A DNA stretch of 6,101 nucleotides from contig JAISAD010000068.1 in the NCBI GenBank assembly GCA_031266895.1, forward strand, positions 1 through 6,101, in the 5' to 3' direction. Made by a program: the position numbers and the translations under genes. A model generated the notes under the pieces. It searched no databases. It worked only from the letters and a program-made list of their open reading frames with translations, and was not told where the DNA came from. The DNA is from Bacteroidales bacterium (GTDB lineage Bacteria > Bacteroidota > Bacteroidia > Bacteroidales > WCHB1-69). Below are positions 1-5,694 of this stretch, one piece after another (position 1 is the first letter of the stretch; each line of letters opens with the position of its first letter).

Positions 1-89
1 TTGCTCCGGGCATCTACTTTTATCAAATTCAGGACGGCATACACGTTTATACCGGAAAATTTATTAAGCAAAATGCTTATTCTCGCTGA
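1..89 (+). CDS. C-terminal end of a T9SS-secreted protein (5' partial)
   Basis: Reading from base 3, the open frame gives 28 residues ending at TGA 87-89. They include the pattern GIYFYQI, a short glycine turn (QDG), then TGKFIKQ. This is the last beta-strand pair of a type A (Por secretion system) C-terminal sorting domain, which typically ends in G-[IV]-Y-[FL]-[IVY]-x-[IV] followed by a lysine-rich final strand. In known family members this domain directs the protein through the type IX system, and it is removed or exchanged at the outer membrane. The rest of the gene lies left of the window, so the nature of the cargo cannot be told. The two other sorting domains in this window end in the same way, which supports the reading. 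Confidence 0.72.
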   Translation, partial: APGIYFYQIQDGIHVYTGKFIKQNAYSR

Positions 90-144
90 TTTAATGCCCG
101 TATTTCGGTAATTTGATACCGCATATAACTTCATTTATGGATGC

Positions 145-169
145 AAGAACAGGCAAATTGCCTGTTCTT
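145..169 (+). terminator. Hairpin terminator after the T9SS cargo gene
   Basis: A perfect inverted repeat pairs AAGAACAGGCA (145-155) with TGCCTGTTCTT (159-169), an 11-bp stem with a 3-base loop. It lies 55 bases after the stop codon at 87-89. Only a short run of T follows, and the stem is AT-rich at its base, so termination may be moderate. It could also act on transcripts coming from the right. Its position between the cargo gene and the separately promoted tRNA fits a transcript end. Confidence 0.62.
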
Positions 170-254
170 TATCATTTCAAACAGCTGAAAAACACAGATA
201 TATATTTTTTTTATTAAGGTTAAAACAGAATACAGTTTATTTAAAAAAAAATCG

Positions 255-262
255 TATTTTTG
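255..262 (+). promoter_or_regulatory. Bacteroidota-type -7 element for the tRNA-Phe gene
   Basis: TATTTTTG matches the Bacteroidota primary sigma -7 consensus TAnnTTTG at every fixed position. It lies 18 bases before the first base of the tRNA, so transcription would start a few bases ahead of the mature 5' end. A clear TTTG -33 element at the usual spacing (about 19-21 bases upstream) is not visible. The upstream 200-252 stretch is very AT-rich with A and T runs, which may act like an UP element. Confidence 0.55.
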
Positions 263-279
263 CACCCTCAATTTTTGGC

Positions 280-352
280 GGTGCTGTAGCTCAGTCGGTA
301 GAGCATTGGACTGAAAATCCATGTGTCACTGGTTCGAACCCGGTCAGCACCA
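280..352 (+). tRNA. tRNA-Phe (anticodon GAA)
   Basis: A complete cloverleaf can be folded. The acceptor stem pairs 280-286 with 345-351 (seven pairs), the D stem GCTC 289-292 with GAGC 301-304, and the anticodon stem 306-310 with 318-322. The T stem ACTGG 328-332 pairs with CCGGT 340-344 around TTCGAAC. The seven-base anticodon loop 311-317 is CTGAAAA, placing GAA at 313-315, which reads phenylalanine codons. The discriminator is A352 as expected for Phe. CCA is not encoded, so it would be added after transcription. The outermost anticodon-stem pair (306/322, tRNA positions 27/43) is T-T rather than a Watson-Crick pair. The gene has its own -7 element upstream and a terminator downstream, so it is probably transcribed alone. 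Confidence 0.97.
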
Positions 353-371
353 CAGAAAGTCGGCAATAAAA

Positions 372-402
372 GGCACCTGAAAAGCAGGGTGCTTTTTTTT
401 TT
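372..402 (+). terminator. Rho-independent terminator of the tRNA-Phe gene
   Basis: GCACC (373-377) pairs with GGTGC (388-392), with a G-T pair just outside (372/393) and further A-T pairing between the A run at 368-371 and the T tract. Ten T residues follow at 393-402. It starts 20 bases after the mature tRNA end. Stem plus long T tract is the standard intrinsic terminator layout and separates the tRNA from the downstream operon. Confidence 0.85.
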
Positions 403-440
403 GAAGGAGAGCATAACCCCACAAATATAAAAAATAGTTG

Positions 441-448
441 TATCTTTG
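441..448 (+). promoter_or_regulatory. Bacteroidota-type -7 element for the DUF6913-dapA operon
   Basis: TATCTTTG matches TAnnTTTG exactly and lies 25 bases before the ATG at 474, giving a short leader of about 20 bases. No convincing TTTG -33 element is seen at the usual distance; the region there (411-420) is GCATAACCCC. The element overlaps the upstream in-frame ATG at 438, which argues that translation starts at 474. Confidence 0.5.
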
Positions 449-473
449 CAAGATTTCCGAACTAAAAAATAGA

Positions 474-1010
474 ATGCTATCCAAACTGAAAAACCATTTG
501 TTAAAGAAAGATATAGCCGCACACAATCCACACCGTAAACGGAAGATTTGTTCATTGAAAACGGCAAAACTTATTGGCATAATTGCGGAAATTACAGATG
601 AAGATTCTTATAAAAACATCTTTTCGTTCATTCGCCAACTGCAGCAATATGGCATAAAAGTGTTTTTATTGGGTTATGTTCATTATAAAAGCATTCCTTT
701 CTTCTGCTTAAAACAGTTATCTGCCGAATATTTTTGTAAAAAAGAGCTTAATTTTTACGGCAAACCCGATTCGCCGCGCCTTAAAGGCCTATTGCACGAA
801 TCATTTGATATGCTGATTGATTTTACCTCCGAAAAGCATAATCCTATCAGCTATATTTTGCAGGTAACACACGCCCAATTTACCGTGGGCGCCAATCACC
901 ACCATCATAATTTGTACGACCTCTTTTTAGATGTCGGAAAAAAACATACAATTCAAGAATTATCGCAAATAATTGATCATTACACTAATAAGTTAACCAA
1001 TAAACAATGA
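474..1010 (+). CDS. Conserved Bacteroidota protein, DUF6913-like
   Basis: This is a 178-residue protein with no signal peptide or membrane segment, so probably cytoplasmic. Its layout resembles the DUF6913 family, small proteins of unknown function often found beside dapA in Bacteroidota. That placement is from memory of family patterns, not a search. Visible features are a basic N-terminus (residues 1-30, rich in K/R/H) and a beta strand IGIIAEI (34-40) followed by an acidic turn. A strand IKVFLLGY (61-68) comes next, then a segment LNFYGKP (92-98), then FDMLIDFTSE (111-120), which looks like a core strand. The protein is histidine-rich (13 His), with four in a row at 142-145. The start at 474 is preferred over an in-frame ATG at 438 because the likely -7 element covers 441-448. 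The stop TGA overlaps the dapA ATG (ATGA at 1007-1010), implying translational coupling. The biochemical role is unknown; a link to dapA is inferred only from position. Confidence 0.72.
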   Translation: MLSKLKNHLLKKDIAAHNPHRKRKICSLKTAKLIGIIAEITDEDSYKNIFSFIRQLQQYGIKVFLLGYVHYKSIPFFCLKQLSAEYFCKKELNFYGKPDSPRLKGLLHESFDMLIDFTSEKHNPISYILQVTHAQFTVGANHHHHNLYDLFLDVGKKHTIQELSQIIDHYTNKLTNKQ

Positions 1011-1885
1011 AATCAGCTAAATTTAAAGGCTTGGGAGTGGCATTAGTTACTCCATTTCTGCCAGACGGCACAATAGATTTCTCCAATTTGGAACGCTTGG
1101 TACATAATTTAATTGCCCATGGCGCCGACTATCTGCTGGCGTTAGGTACCAACAGCGAAAGTCCAGCCATGAGCAGTGAAGAAAAACGGGATGTAGTGAA
1201 AGCCATTGTGAGCGCAACAGCCGGTCGTGTCCCCATTGTGATGGGCGTGGGCGGCTACAATACCCAACAAATTATATCCGATTTCAACAGCCTGGACTTC
1301 AACGATATTGACGCTATTTTATCCGTTACGCCCTACTACAACAAGCCATCACAAAAGGGACTTTTAGAACACTATCGAGCGCTAAATCATCATGCGCCCC
1401 GTCCTGTTTTGCTCTACAATGTCCCCAGTCGCACCTCCTGCAATCTGGAAGCTGAAACCACCCTGCGCATCGCCGAAGAGTGTCCCAACATTATCGGCAT
1501 TAAGGAGGCTTCGGGAAACATGAACCAAATCATGAAAATTATCAAGCATAAACCGGCCGACTTTATGGTAATTTCAGGCGACGATGCTATTACGCTACCG
1601 CTGCTGGCGGTGGGCATAGATGGCGTAATTTCCGTTGTAGCCAACGCATATCCCACCGAAATGGCGCAATTGGTACATCTCGGTATGGAACATCGCTTTA
1701 AAGAGGCACAGCTATATCATTATCAAATACTTGATATTATTCAAGCCTGCTTTAAAGAGGGAAGTCCCGCTGGGATTAAAGCTTTTTTAGCCATGCAGGG
1801 CAAAATGGAATACTATTTGCGACTTCCACTCTACAGGGTCTCTGTGGAGTTGCAAAGATACATTAAGGAGCTTACGGAAAGATAA
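1007..1885 (+). CDS. dapA: 4-hydroxy-tetrahydrodipicolinate synthase (DapA)
   Basis: This 292-residue cytoplasmic TIM-barrel enzyme (DHDPS) has the full family length. It condenses pyruvate with aspartate semialdehyde, the first committed step to diaminopimelate and lysine. The Schiff-base lysine is K166 in IIGIKEASGN. The proton-relay residues are T48, Y111 (TPYYNKPSQ) and Y137 (LYNVPSRT), and R142 binds the carboxylate. ISGDD (189-193) and GVISVVAN (206-213) are also typical. By alignment to E. coli DapA, the pyruvate loop GTTGES reads GTNSES (47-52), so T45 is Asn and G46 is Ser. Of the E. coli lysine-feedback residues, S48 and Y106 are kept, while A49, H53, H56, N80 and E84 become P53, S57, K60, Y84 and Q88. 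Feedback control may therefore be weak. A related lyase or aldolase of the same superfamily is a less likely alternative. The gene overlaps the upstream gene by 4 bases and lies 5 bases ahead of the carboxypeptidase gene. Confidence 0.93.
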   Translation: MKSAKFKGLGVALVTPFLPDGTIDFSNLERLVHNLIAHGADYLLALGTNSESPAMSSEEKRDVVKAIVSATAGRVPIVMGVGGYNTQQIISDFNSLDFNDIDAILSVTPYYNKPSQKGLLEHYRALNHHAPRPVLLYNVPSRTSCNLEAETTLRIAEECPNIIGIKEASGNMNQIMKIIKHKPADFMVISGDDAITLPLLAVGIDGVISVVANAYPTEMAQLVHLGMEHRFKEAQLYHYQILDIIQACFKEGSPAGIKAFLAMQGKMEYYLRLPLYRVSVELQRYIKELTER

Positions 1886-1890
1886 CAATA

Positions 1891-3600
1891 ATGAAAAGGT
1901 TGTGGATTTTGTTATGGATGTGTCTTATAACTGGATTATCGGCAGCAGGACAATCGGAAAAGAGTCTGACACAAAATAAAAGTGCCGAACTCTATCTTGA
2001 TGTAACAGCGCCGAACAGCACAGCATTAGAGTTATTACTGCACAATTTTGTGGTAGATAATGTTACTTATAATACTCAAAATCAGAATTTCACAGTTCGT
2101 GTATGGCTGCCTCGCAAGCAGTTTGCCAATTTTGATACGCTGCATCTCTCCTACTCTATTGTATCTGTAAATGAGACCCAATATACGGTTACCTTAGCCT
2201 CTTCATATCCTGAAATGGTAGCCAACTGGGACAAATATCCCACTTACAACACCTATTTAGCCCTTATGGACAGTTTTCAAAAAAAATATCCACAATGGTG
2301 CAGTGTTGAAACCGTGCTGAATGCTACGCCCGGCAACCACAAAATACTGATTGCACATCTTGGTGTTCAGCATGAACAGCAGCAAAATCGCCCCTCTTTT
2401 CTTTACTCCTCTACTATGCACGGCGACGAAGTAGCCGGTTTTTACCTCTTACTGCGCCTCATTCACCACCTTTTGACCAACGCTGCAACCAATCCTCAAG
2501 TGCAAAATATTTTAAATAATATTGACTTGTGGATCTTGCCGCTCATCAACCCGGACGGCACCTATCATACCCATAATAACATCATTGGCACTTCGCCTAT
2601 CTCTACCCGATCCAATCACAACGGAGAAGATATTAATCGCTCTTTTCCGCAATTGAGTTCATTGATAGCAGGCAGCAGCAGTGGTAGTTATGAACCGGAA
2701 GTGCAGGCAATGATGAACTTTTTCAATACGCACCATTTCGTCATGTCAGCCAACCTGCATGGTGGAACAGAGCTTTTTAATTACCCTTGGGACAACTATA
2801 CCACCACCCAGCGCCCTCATCCTGACCACAACTGGTTTTACTATGTGGGGCGCAACTTTGCCAATACGTGTCATGCCCAAAATAACAGTTATTTTACAGG
2901 CGAAAACAACGGCGTAACGGAGGGTGGCGACTGGTATGTGATTACTGGCAGTCAGCAGGATTGGGCTAATTATGCCGCCCATTGTAAGGAGGTTAGTATT
3001 GAAGTAAATAATAATAAAGTGGTGAAAAACAATAATTTAAACCCTCTTTGGAATTACACGCACCAGGCTTTTTTAGACTATATTGAAGAGGCGCTGAATG
3101 GGCTGAGGGGTATTATCACTGATTCACTGACTGACACACCGTTAGCGGCACAAGTATTTATCCAAAATCACGATGCCGACCACAGCGAAGTTTACAGCGC
3201 TCTACCGGCAGGAAACTACCACCGTCCTGTCAAGGGAGGAAATTACACCGTGCACTATTCTGCTGCAGGTTACTACACCAAAACCTGTACAACTGCCGTA
3301 ACTGACGGTGCTACCACTGTAAAAAATGTAAAACTAACCCCTATATCTCAAGCAATTCCGAACTCTCAAACAGCAATTTGCCGTATTTATCCCAATCCTG
3401 CCAGTGACTATATTAATATAGAAACCGAAAAAAACAATTTAACGGCCGAAATCAGAGATATTGCAGGAAAATTATTGAATACTGTTCAATTGCAAAATGC
3501 AAAAAAATTTAATATTCAGAATTATGCTACAGGAATCTATTTCATCCAAATAAAAGAGAACGGCAATGCAATTGAGATTCGGAAAATCATTAAGAATTAG
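1891..3600 (+). CDS. T9SS-secreted M14 zinc carboxypeptidase, CPG70/carboxypeptidase-D-like
   Basis: This 569-residue exported metallocarboxypeptidase removes C-terminal amino acids from peptides outside the cell. In order it has a signal peptide (1-20), a beta-rich N-terminal region (about 30-105), the M14 catalytic domain (about 112-402), a transthyretin-like/carboxypeptidase regulatory domain (about 404-484), and a T9SS type A sorting domain (about 498-569; YPNPASDYINIE, then GIYFIQI and a lysine-containing last strand). Zinc ligands are H177 and E180 (HGDE) and H290 (NLHGG). N249-R250 bind the substrate carboxylate. Y349 matches Tyr248 of bovine carboxypeptidase A and E371 matches Glu270, with the same 22-residue spacing, so the enzyme should be active. 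D301 in NYPWD aligns with the S1' aspartate of carboxypeptidase D (Asp192 of duck domain II), which selects C-terminal Lys/Arg; Q356 also fits that subfamily. P. gingivalis CPG70 is a known T9SS-exported Lys/Arg carboxypeptidase of this kind. The start lies 5 bases after dapA, so it is probably co-transcribed. No terminator is evident after the stop. Confidence 0.9.
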   Translation: MKRLWILLWMCLITGLSAAGQSEKSLTQNKSAELYLDVTAPNSTALELLLHNFVVDNVTYNTQNQNFTVRVWLPRKQFANFDTLHLSYSIVSVNETQYTVTLASSYPEMVANWDKYPTYNTYLALMDSFQKKYPQWCSVETVLNATPGNHKILIAHLGVQHEQQQNRPSFLYSSTMHGDEVAGFYLLLRLIHHLLTNAATNPQVQNILNNIDLWILPLINPDGTYHTHNNIIGTSPISTRSNHNGEDINRSFPQLSSLIAGSSSGSYEPEVQAMMNFFNTHHFVMSANLHGGTELFNYPWDNYTTTQRPHPDHNWFYYVGRNFANTCHAQNNSYFTGENNGVTEGGDWYVITGSQQDWANYAAHCKEVSIEVNNNKVVKNNNLNPLWNYTHQAFLDYIEEALNGLRGIITDSLTDTPLAAQVFIQNHDADHSEVYSALPAGNYHRPVKGGNYTVHYSAAGYYTKTCTTAVTDGATTVKNVKLTPISQAIPNSQTAICRIYPNPASDYINIETEKNNLTAEIRDIAGKLLNTVQLQNAKKFNIQNYATGIYFIQIKENGNAIEIRKIIKN

Positions 3601-3662
3601 TAAGATAATTCTGCTTGCTTGTTATTTTTACTATAATAGAATATATATTTAATTTACATAAT

Positions 3663-3920
3663 ATGCGCAATAAATTACCTATAGGGCTTGTTATCAAGCA
3701 AAAGCTAAAAGAAAGAGAAAGATCGGTATCATGGTTAGCCCGAAAAATCAATTATGACAGAAGTTCCTTAAATACCATGTTAAACAAACAGGAATATATG
3801 CATTCAGCCATACTTTGGCGAATCTCTGTTGTTATGAAAATTGACTTTTTTGCGTATTATTCCGAAAAATTCTCCGATTTTCTAAAAGATGAAGCAAATA
3901 ATTGTCGATCAGCAACTTAA
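3663..3920 (+). CDS. Small helix-turn-helix DNA-binding protein (XRE-like)
   Basis: This 85-residue soluble protein consists almost entirely of one helix-turn-helix domain. Residues 7-18 form a first helix (IGLVIKQKLKER). SVSWLARKI (21-29) is helix 2 and DRSSLNTMLNK (32-42) the likely recognition helix, followed by ILWRISVVM (50-58) and the aromatic tail DFFAYYSEKF (61-70). The pattern of W-[FL]-A-[RK]-K at helix 2 and FF-x-YYSE at the end is common among short Bacteroidales regulators of the XRE/Cro type. No ligand-binding or oligomerisation domain is present. An in-frame ATG at 3615 would add 16 hydrophobic residues unlike the family, so the start at 3663 is preferred. GC is low (about 35% at its 5' end). 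A weak TATATTTA (3644-3651) resembles a -7 element but lies very close to the ATG. Its targets are unknown; control of the gene pair to the right is possible but unproven. Confidence 0.77.
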   Translation: MRNKLPIGLVIKQKLKERERSVSWLARKINYDRSSLNTMLNKQEYMHSAILWRISVVMKIDFFAYYSEKFSDFLKDEANNCRSAT

Positions 3921-3934
3921 ACTAATCAGAACTA

Positions 3935-3982
3935 TATTTCATATCCTATATGGTCAAAATAGCCATAATATAGTGTGAAATA
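3935..3982 (+). other. Imperfect AT-rich hairpin between the HTH gene and the LamG-type gene
   Basis: TATTTCA (3935-3941) can pair with TGAAATA (3976-3982). Further in, CTAT (3946-3949) pairs with ATAG (3970-3973) and ATGG (3950-3953) with CCAT (3963-3966), leaving a 3-base bulge and a 9-base loop. It starts 14 bases after the HTH stop codon. There is no T tract directly after it, so it is either a weak terminator, an mRNA-end structure or a dyad bound by a protein. It could be chance pairing in AT-rich DNA. Confidence 0.35.
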
Positions 3983-4017
3983 AACTACAAAATGCAGTAA
4001 AAAAAACTTCAAAAGCT

Positions 4018-4049
4018 ATTGGTTAATAGAAAAATAATTCGTTATTTTG
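4018..4049 (+). promoter_or_regulatory. Probable Bacteroidota-type promoter for the LamG-type T9SS gene
   Basis: ATTG (4018-4021) resembles the -33 element TTTG, and TTATTTTG (4042-4049) differs from the -7 consensus TAnnTTTG at one position. The 20-base spacing is in the expected range. Transcription would begin near 4055, giving an A/T-rich leader of about 20 bases before the ATG at 4078. This is the only promoter in the window where both boxes are recognisable. Confidence 0.5.
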
Positions 4050-4077
4050 CAACATAAATTTTAAAGTTACATAAATT

Positions 4078-5649
4078 ATGAACAATAGACTGTTTTTTAC
4101 GATTTTTTTATCGCTGCATTATCTGATTATATCAGCGCAACCTTCAGACACATTACCTAGACCCATTCTTTGGGTAAAAGCCGACAGCGCCATTTTAGGG
4201 GCAGCACAGTGGCACGATATTTCGGGAAATGGCTACAACCTGTTGCCACACTCGGGGGCATTGCCCGACACTTTTGCCAGACTGAATTTTAACAGGGCTT
4301 TTGAACTTGAGAATGATTATTTCACGGCTTCAGGCCTGCCATTTGTCAACCGAGACATGACTGCCATAACCCTCTATCAGATGGCTGATACTGCCGAACA
4401 GGCAATTTGGCAAATCCCAATTGACAGCAACCGTGCCGGACTCACTTCGCGTCAGTTGCTGGGCACGTGGGGAGATATCAGCTACAGGGACAGCAATGCC
4501 CTGTTTACTATTGTGCACACGCTATTTCGCAACTGGGACTGGAAAAACAGCCTCCCGACAGATTACCGGTTTGAACTACTGAAAGCCGACAGTCTGCCTT
4601 TTCGAGGAAAAGTGGCCGAATGCCTGTTGTTTGACTGGCATATTGACGATACTACTATGGTAGAATACATTTCATACCTCTCTTTAAAATACGGAATTAC
4701 ACTGTTTAAGACCGATTATCTGAGCAGCGACAAGCGAATGATTTGGGATTACAGCAACAATCCCGATTTTTCCTACTCCATTGCCGGACTGGGACGCGAT
4801 GACAGGTTAGGATTATACCAGAAACAGAGCTATATGCTTGACGAAAAGATTGTAACAGGGTTTGGCGAAATAGCCCCCACTAATGAATCCAATCCGGCTA
4901 TTCTTTCAGATGGTGAATACATGATTTGGGGATTCGATTCTTCGCTGCTCAGTCGCAACGGGGTGGTTTATCTCGATAACGGGGAGGAATTTGAAGTATA
5001 TGGCAATGGCCTGTTCCAGCGAACGAAAGGAAGAGAGATTGGAGGTTGGGAAAACGCCGAGCAGGGAGTAGAACGAACTGTTTTTATGACAGTGGACGGT
5101 TCGGAGTGGGACGGTTCAATTGAGAACTACTACCTGCTGATAGACCGTAGCGGTACGGGTGAATTCAGGCCGGGCGAAATAGATTTCTACATGCCCGATT
5201 ATGTAAACAGCAATAATATTTTGCACTTCTCTAATATTCAGTGGGATGCCGATAGCAATGGTATTGACCGCTTCTGTTTCACTTATGTGCCGGTGGACAG
5301 CATTTTGAGTAATCGCAGTCTGGTTATAAACGGTGGCAACAGCGGAGATAAAAATGGGAACGATCAAAAAAGAATAAAGAATCAAAAGATAACGGACGAA
5401 AAAGCGAATGCGTACAAGGTGTATCCTAATCCGAGTGAGGGGAATTTTGTGTTGGAGGCAGATTTTGCCGAAAGGTCGGATATTACAGTAAAATTGTACA
5501 GTCCTGAGGGCAAAATCATGGATACTAAAACGGCTACGGGACAACAAAATTATCGTTTTCTCTATCAATTGTCTGTTTCTGGCCAATACCTGCTGGAAGT
5601 CAGTGGTGGCGGAGAAACCAAAATCTTGAAGATAGTGATTAACAAGTAA
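4078..5649 (+). CDS. T9SS-secreted protein with LamG-like and GLGRDD-type (DUF8202-like) modules
   Basis: This 523-residue secreted protein begins with a signal peptide (1-20, cleavage probably after IISA). Residues about 28-209 form a LamG/concanavalin-like jelly roll. It opens with LWVKADS and W-x-D-x-SGNG (45-52) and closes with AECLLFDW...EYISYLSLKYGITL (180-209), the usual end of these domains in bacterial surface proteins. Residues about 212-405 hold a second module marked by MIWDYSNNPDFSYSIAGLGRDD and YQKQS (221-251). It matches a recurrent region, DUF8202-like as I recall, that follows LamG-like domains in environmental bacteria. A polar linker rich in Asn, Lys and Gly (about 416-444) leads to a type A sorting domain (446-523; YPNPSEGNFVLE, then GQYLLEV and a final KIVINK). 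No catalytic motif is seen; the role is likely binding or structural at the cell surface. It has its own probable promoter, and the next gene starts 45 bases after its stop, with no convincing terminator between them. Confidence 0.75.
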   Translation: MNNRLFFTIFLSLHYLIISAQPSDTLPRPILWVKADSAILGAAQWHDISGNGYNLLPHSGALPDTFARLNFNRAFELENDYFTASGLPFVNRDMTAITLYQMADTAEQAIWQIPIDSNRAGLTSRQLLGTWGDISYRDSNALFTIVHTLFRNWDWKNSLPTDYRFELLKADSLPFRGKVAECLLFDWHIDDTTMVEYISYLSLKYGITLFKTDYLSSDKRMIWDYSNNPDFSYSIAGLGRDDRLGLYQKQSYMLDEKIVTGFGEIAPTNESNPAILSDGEYMIWGFDSSLLSRNGVVYLDNGEEFEVYGNGLFQRTKGREIGGWENAEQGVERTVFMTVDGSEWDGSIENYYLLIDRSGTGEFRPGEIDFYMPDYVNSNNILHFSNIQWDADSNGIDRFCFTYVPVDSILSNRSLVINGGNSGDKNGNDQKRIKNQKITDEKANAYKVYPNPSEGNFVLEADFAERSDITVKLYSPEGKIMDTKTATGQQNYRFLYQLSVSGQYLLEVSGGGETKILKIVINK

Positions 5650-5694
5650 AAACAGCGAACAGTAAATCGGATTAACTGTTAAAGACCAATAGCT

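Noticed and set aside
106..121. Short dyad CGGTA...TACCG after the first gene
   Set aside because: Five pairs with a six-base loop and no T tract; the stronger hairpin at 145-169 is the better terminator.
438..473. Upstream in-frame ATG at 438 for the DUF6913-like gene
   Set aside because: The ATG sits next to and under the TAnnTTTG element at 441-448, so it would precede the likely transcript start; the extra 12 residues add nothing family-like.
268..567. Minus-strand open frame of 99 codons across the tRNA region
   Set aside because: It reads through the antisense of the tRNA (the familiar GADRVRTSDTWIFS-type artefact) and its terminator, and overlaps the real gene at 474.
3615..3662. Upstream in-frame ATG at 3615 for the HTH gene
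   Set aside because: It adds a hydrophobic stretch encoded by AT-rich promoter-like DNA and not typical of these short regulators.
5116..5586. Minus-strand open frame of 156 codons inside the LamG-type gene
   Set aside because: It lies antisense to a well-supported T9SS protein, shows no recognisable domain and has no promoter; likely a by-product of codon composition.
5658..5680. Hairpin AACAGT/ACTGTT between the LamG-type gene and the last gene
   Set aside because: Only six strong pairs with no T tract, so not a credible terminator; it does not separate the two genes.
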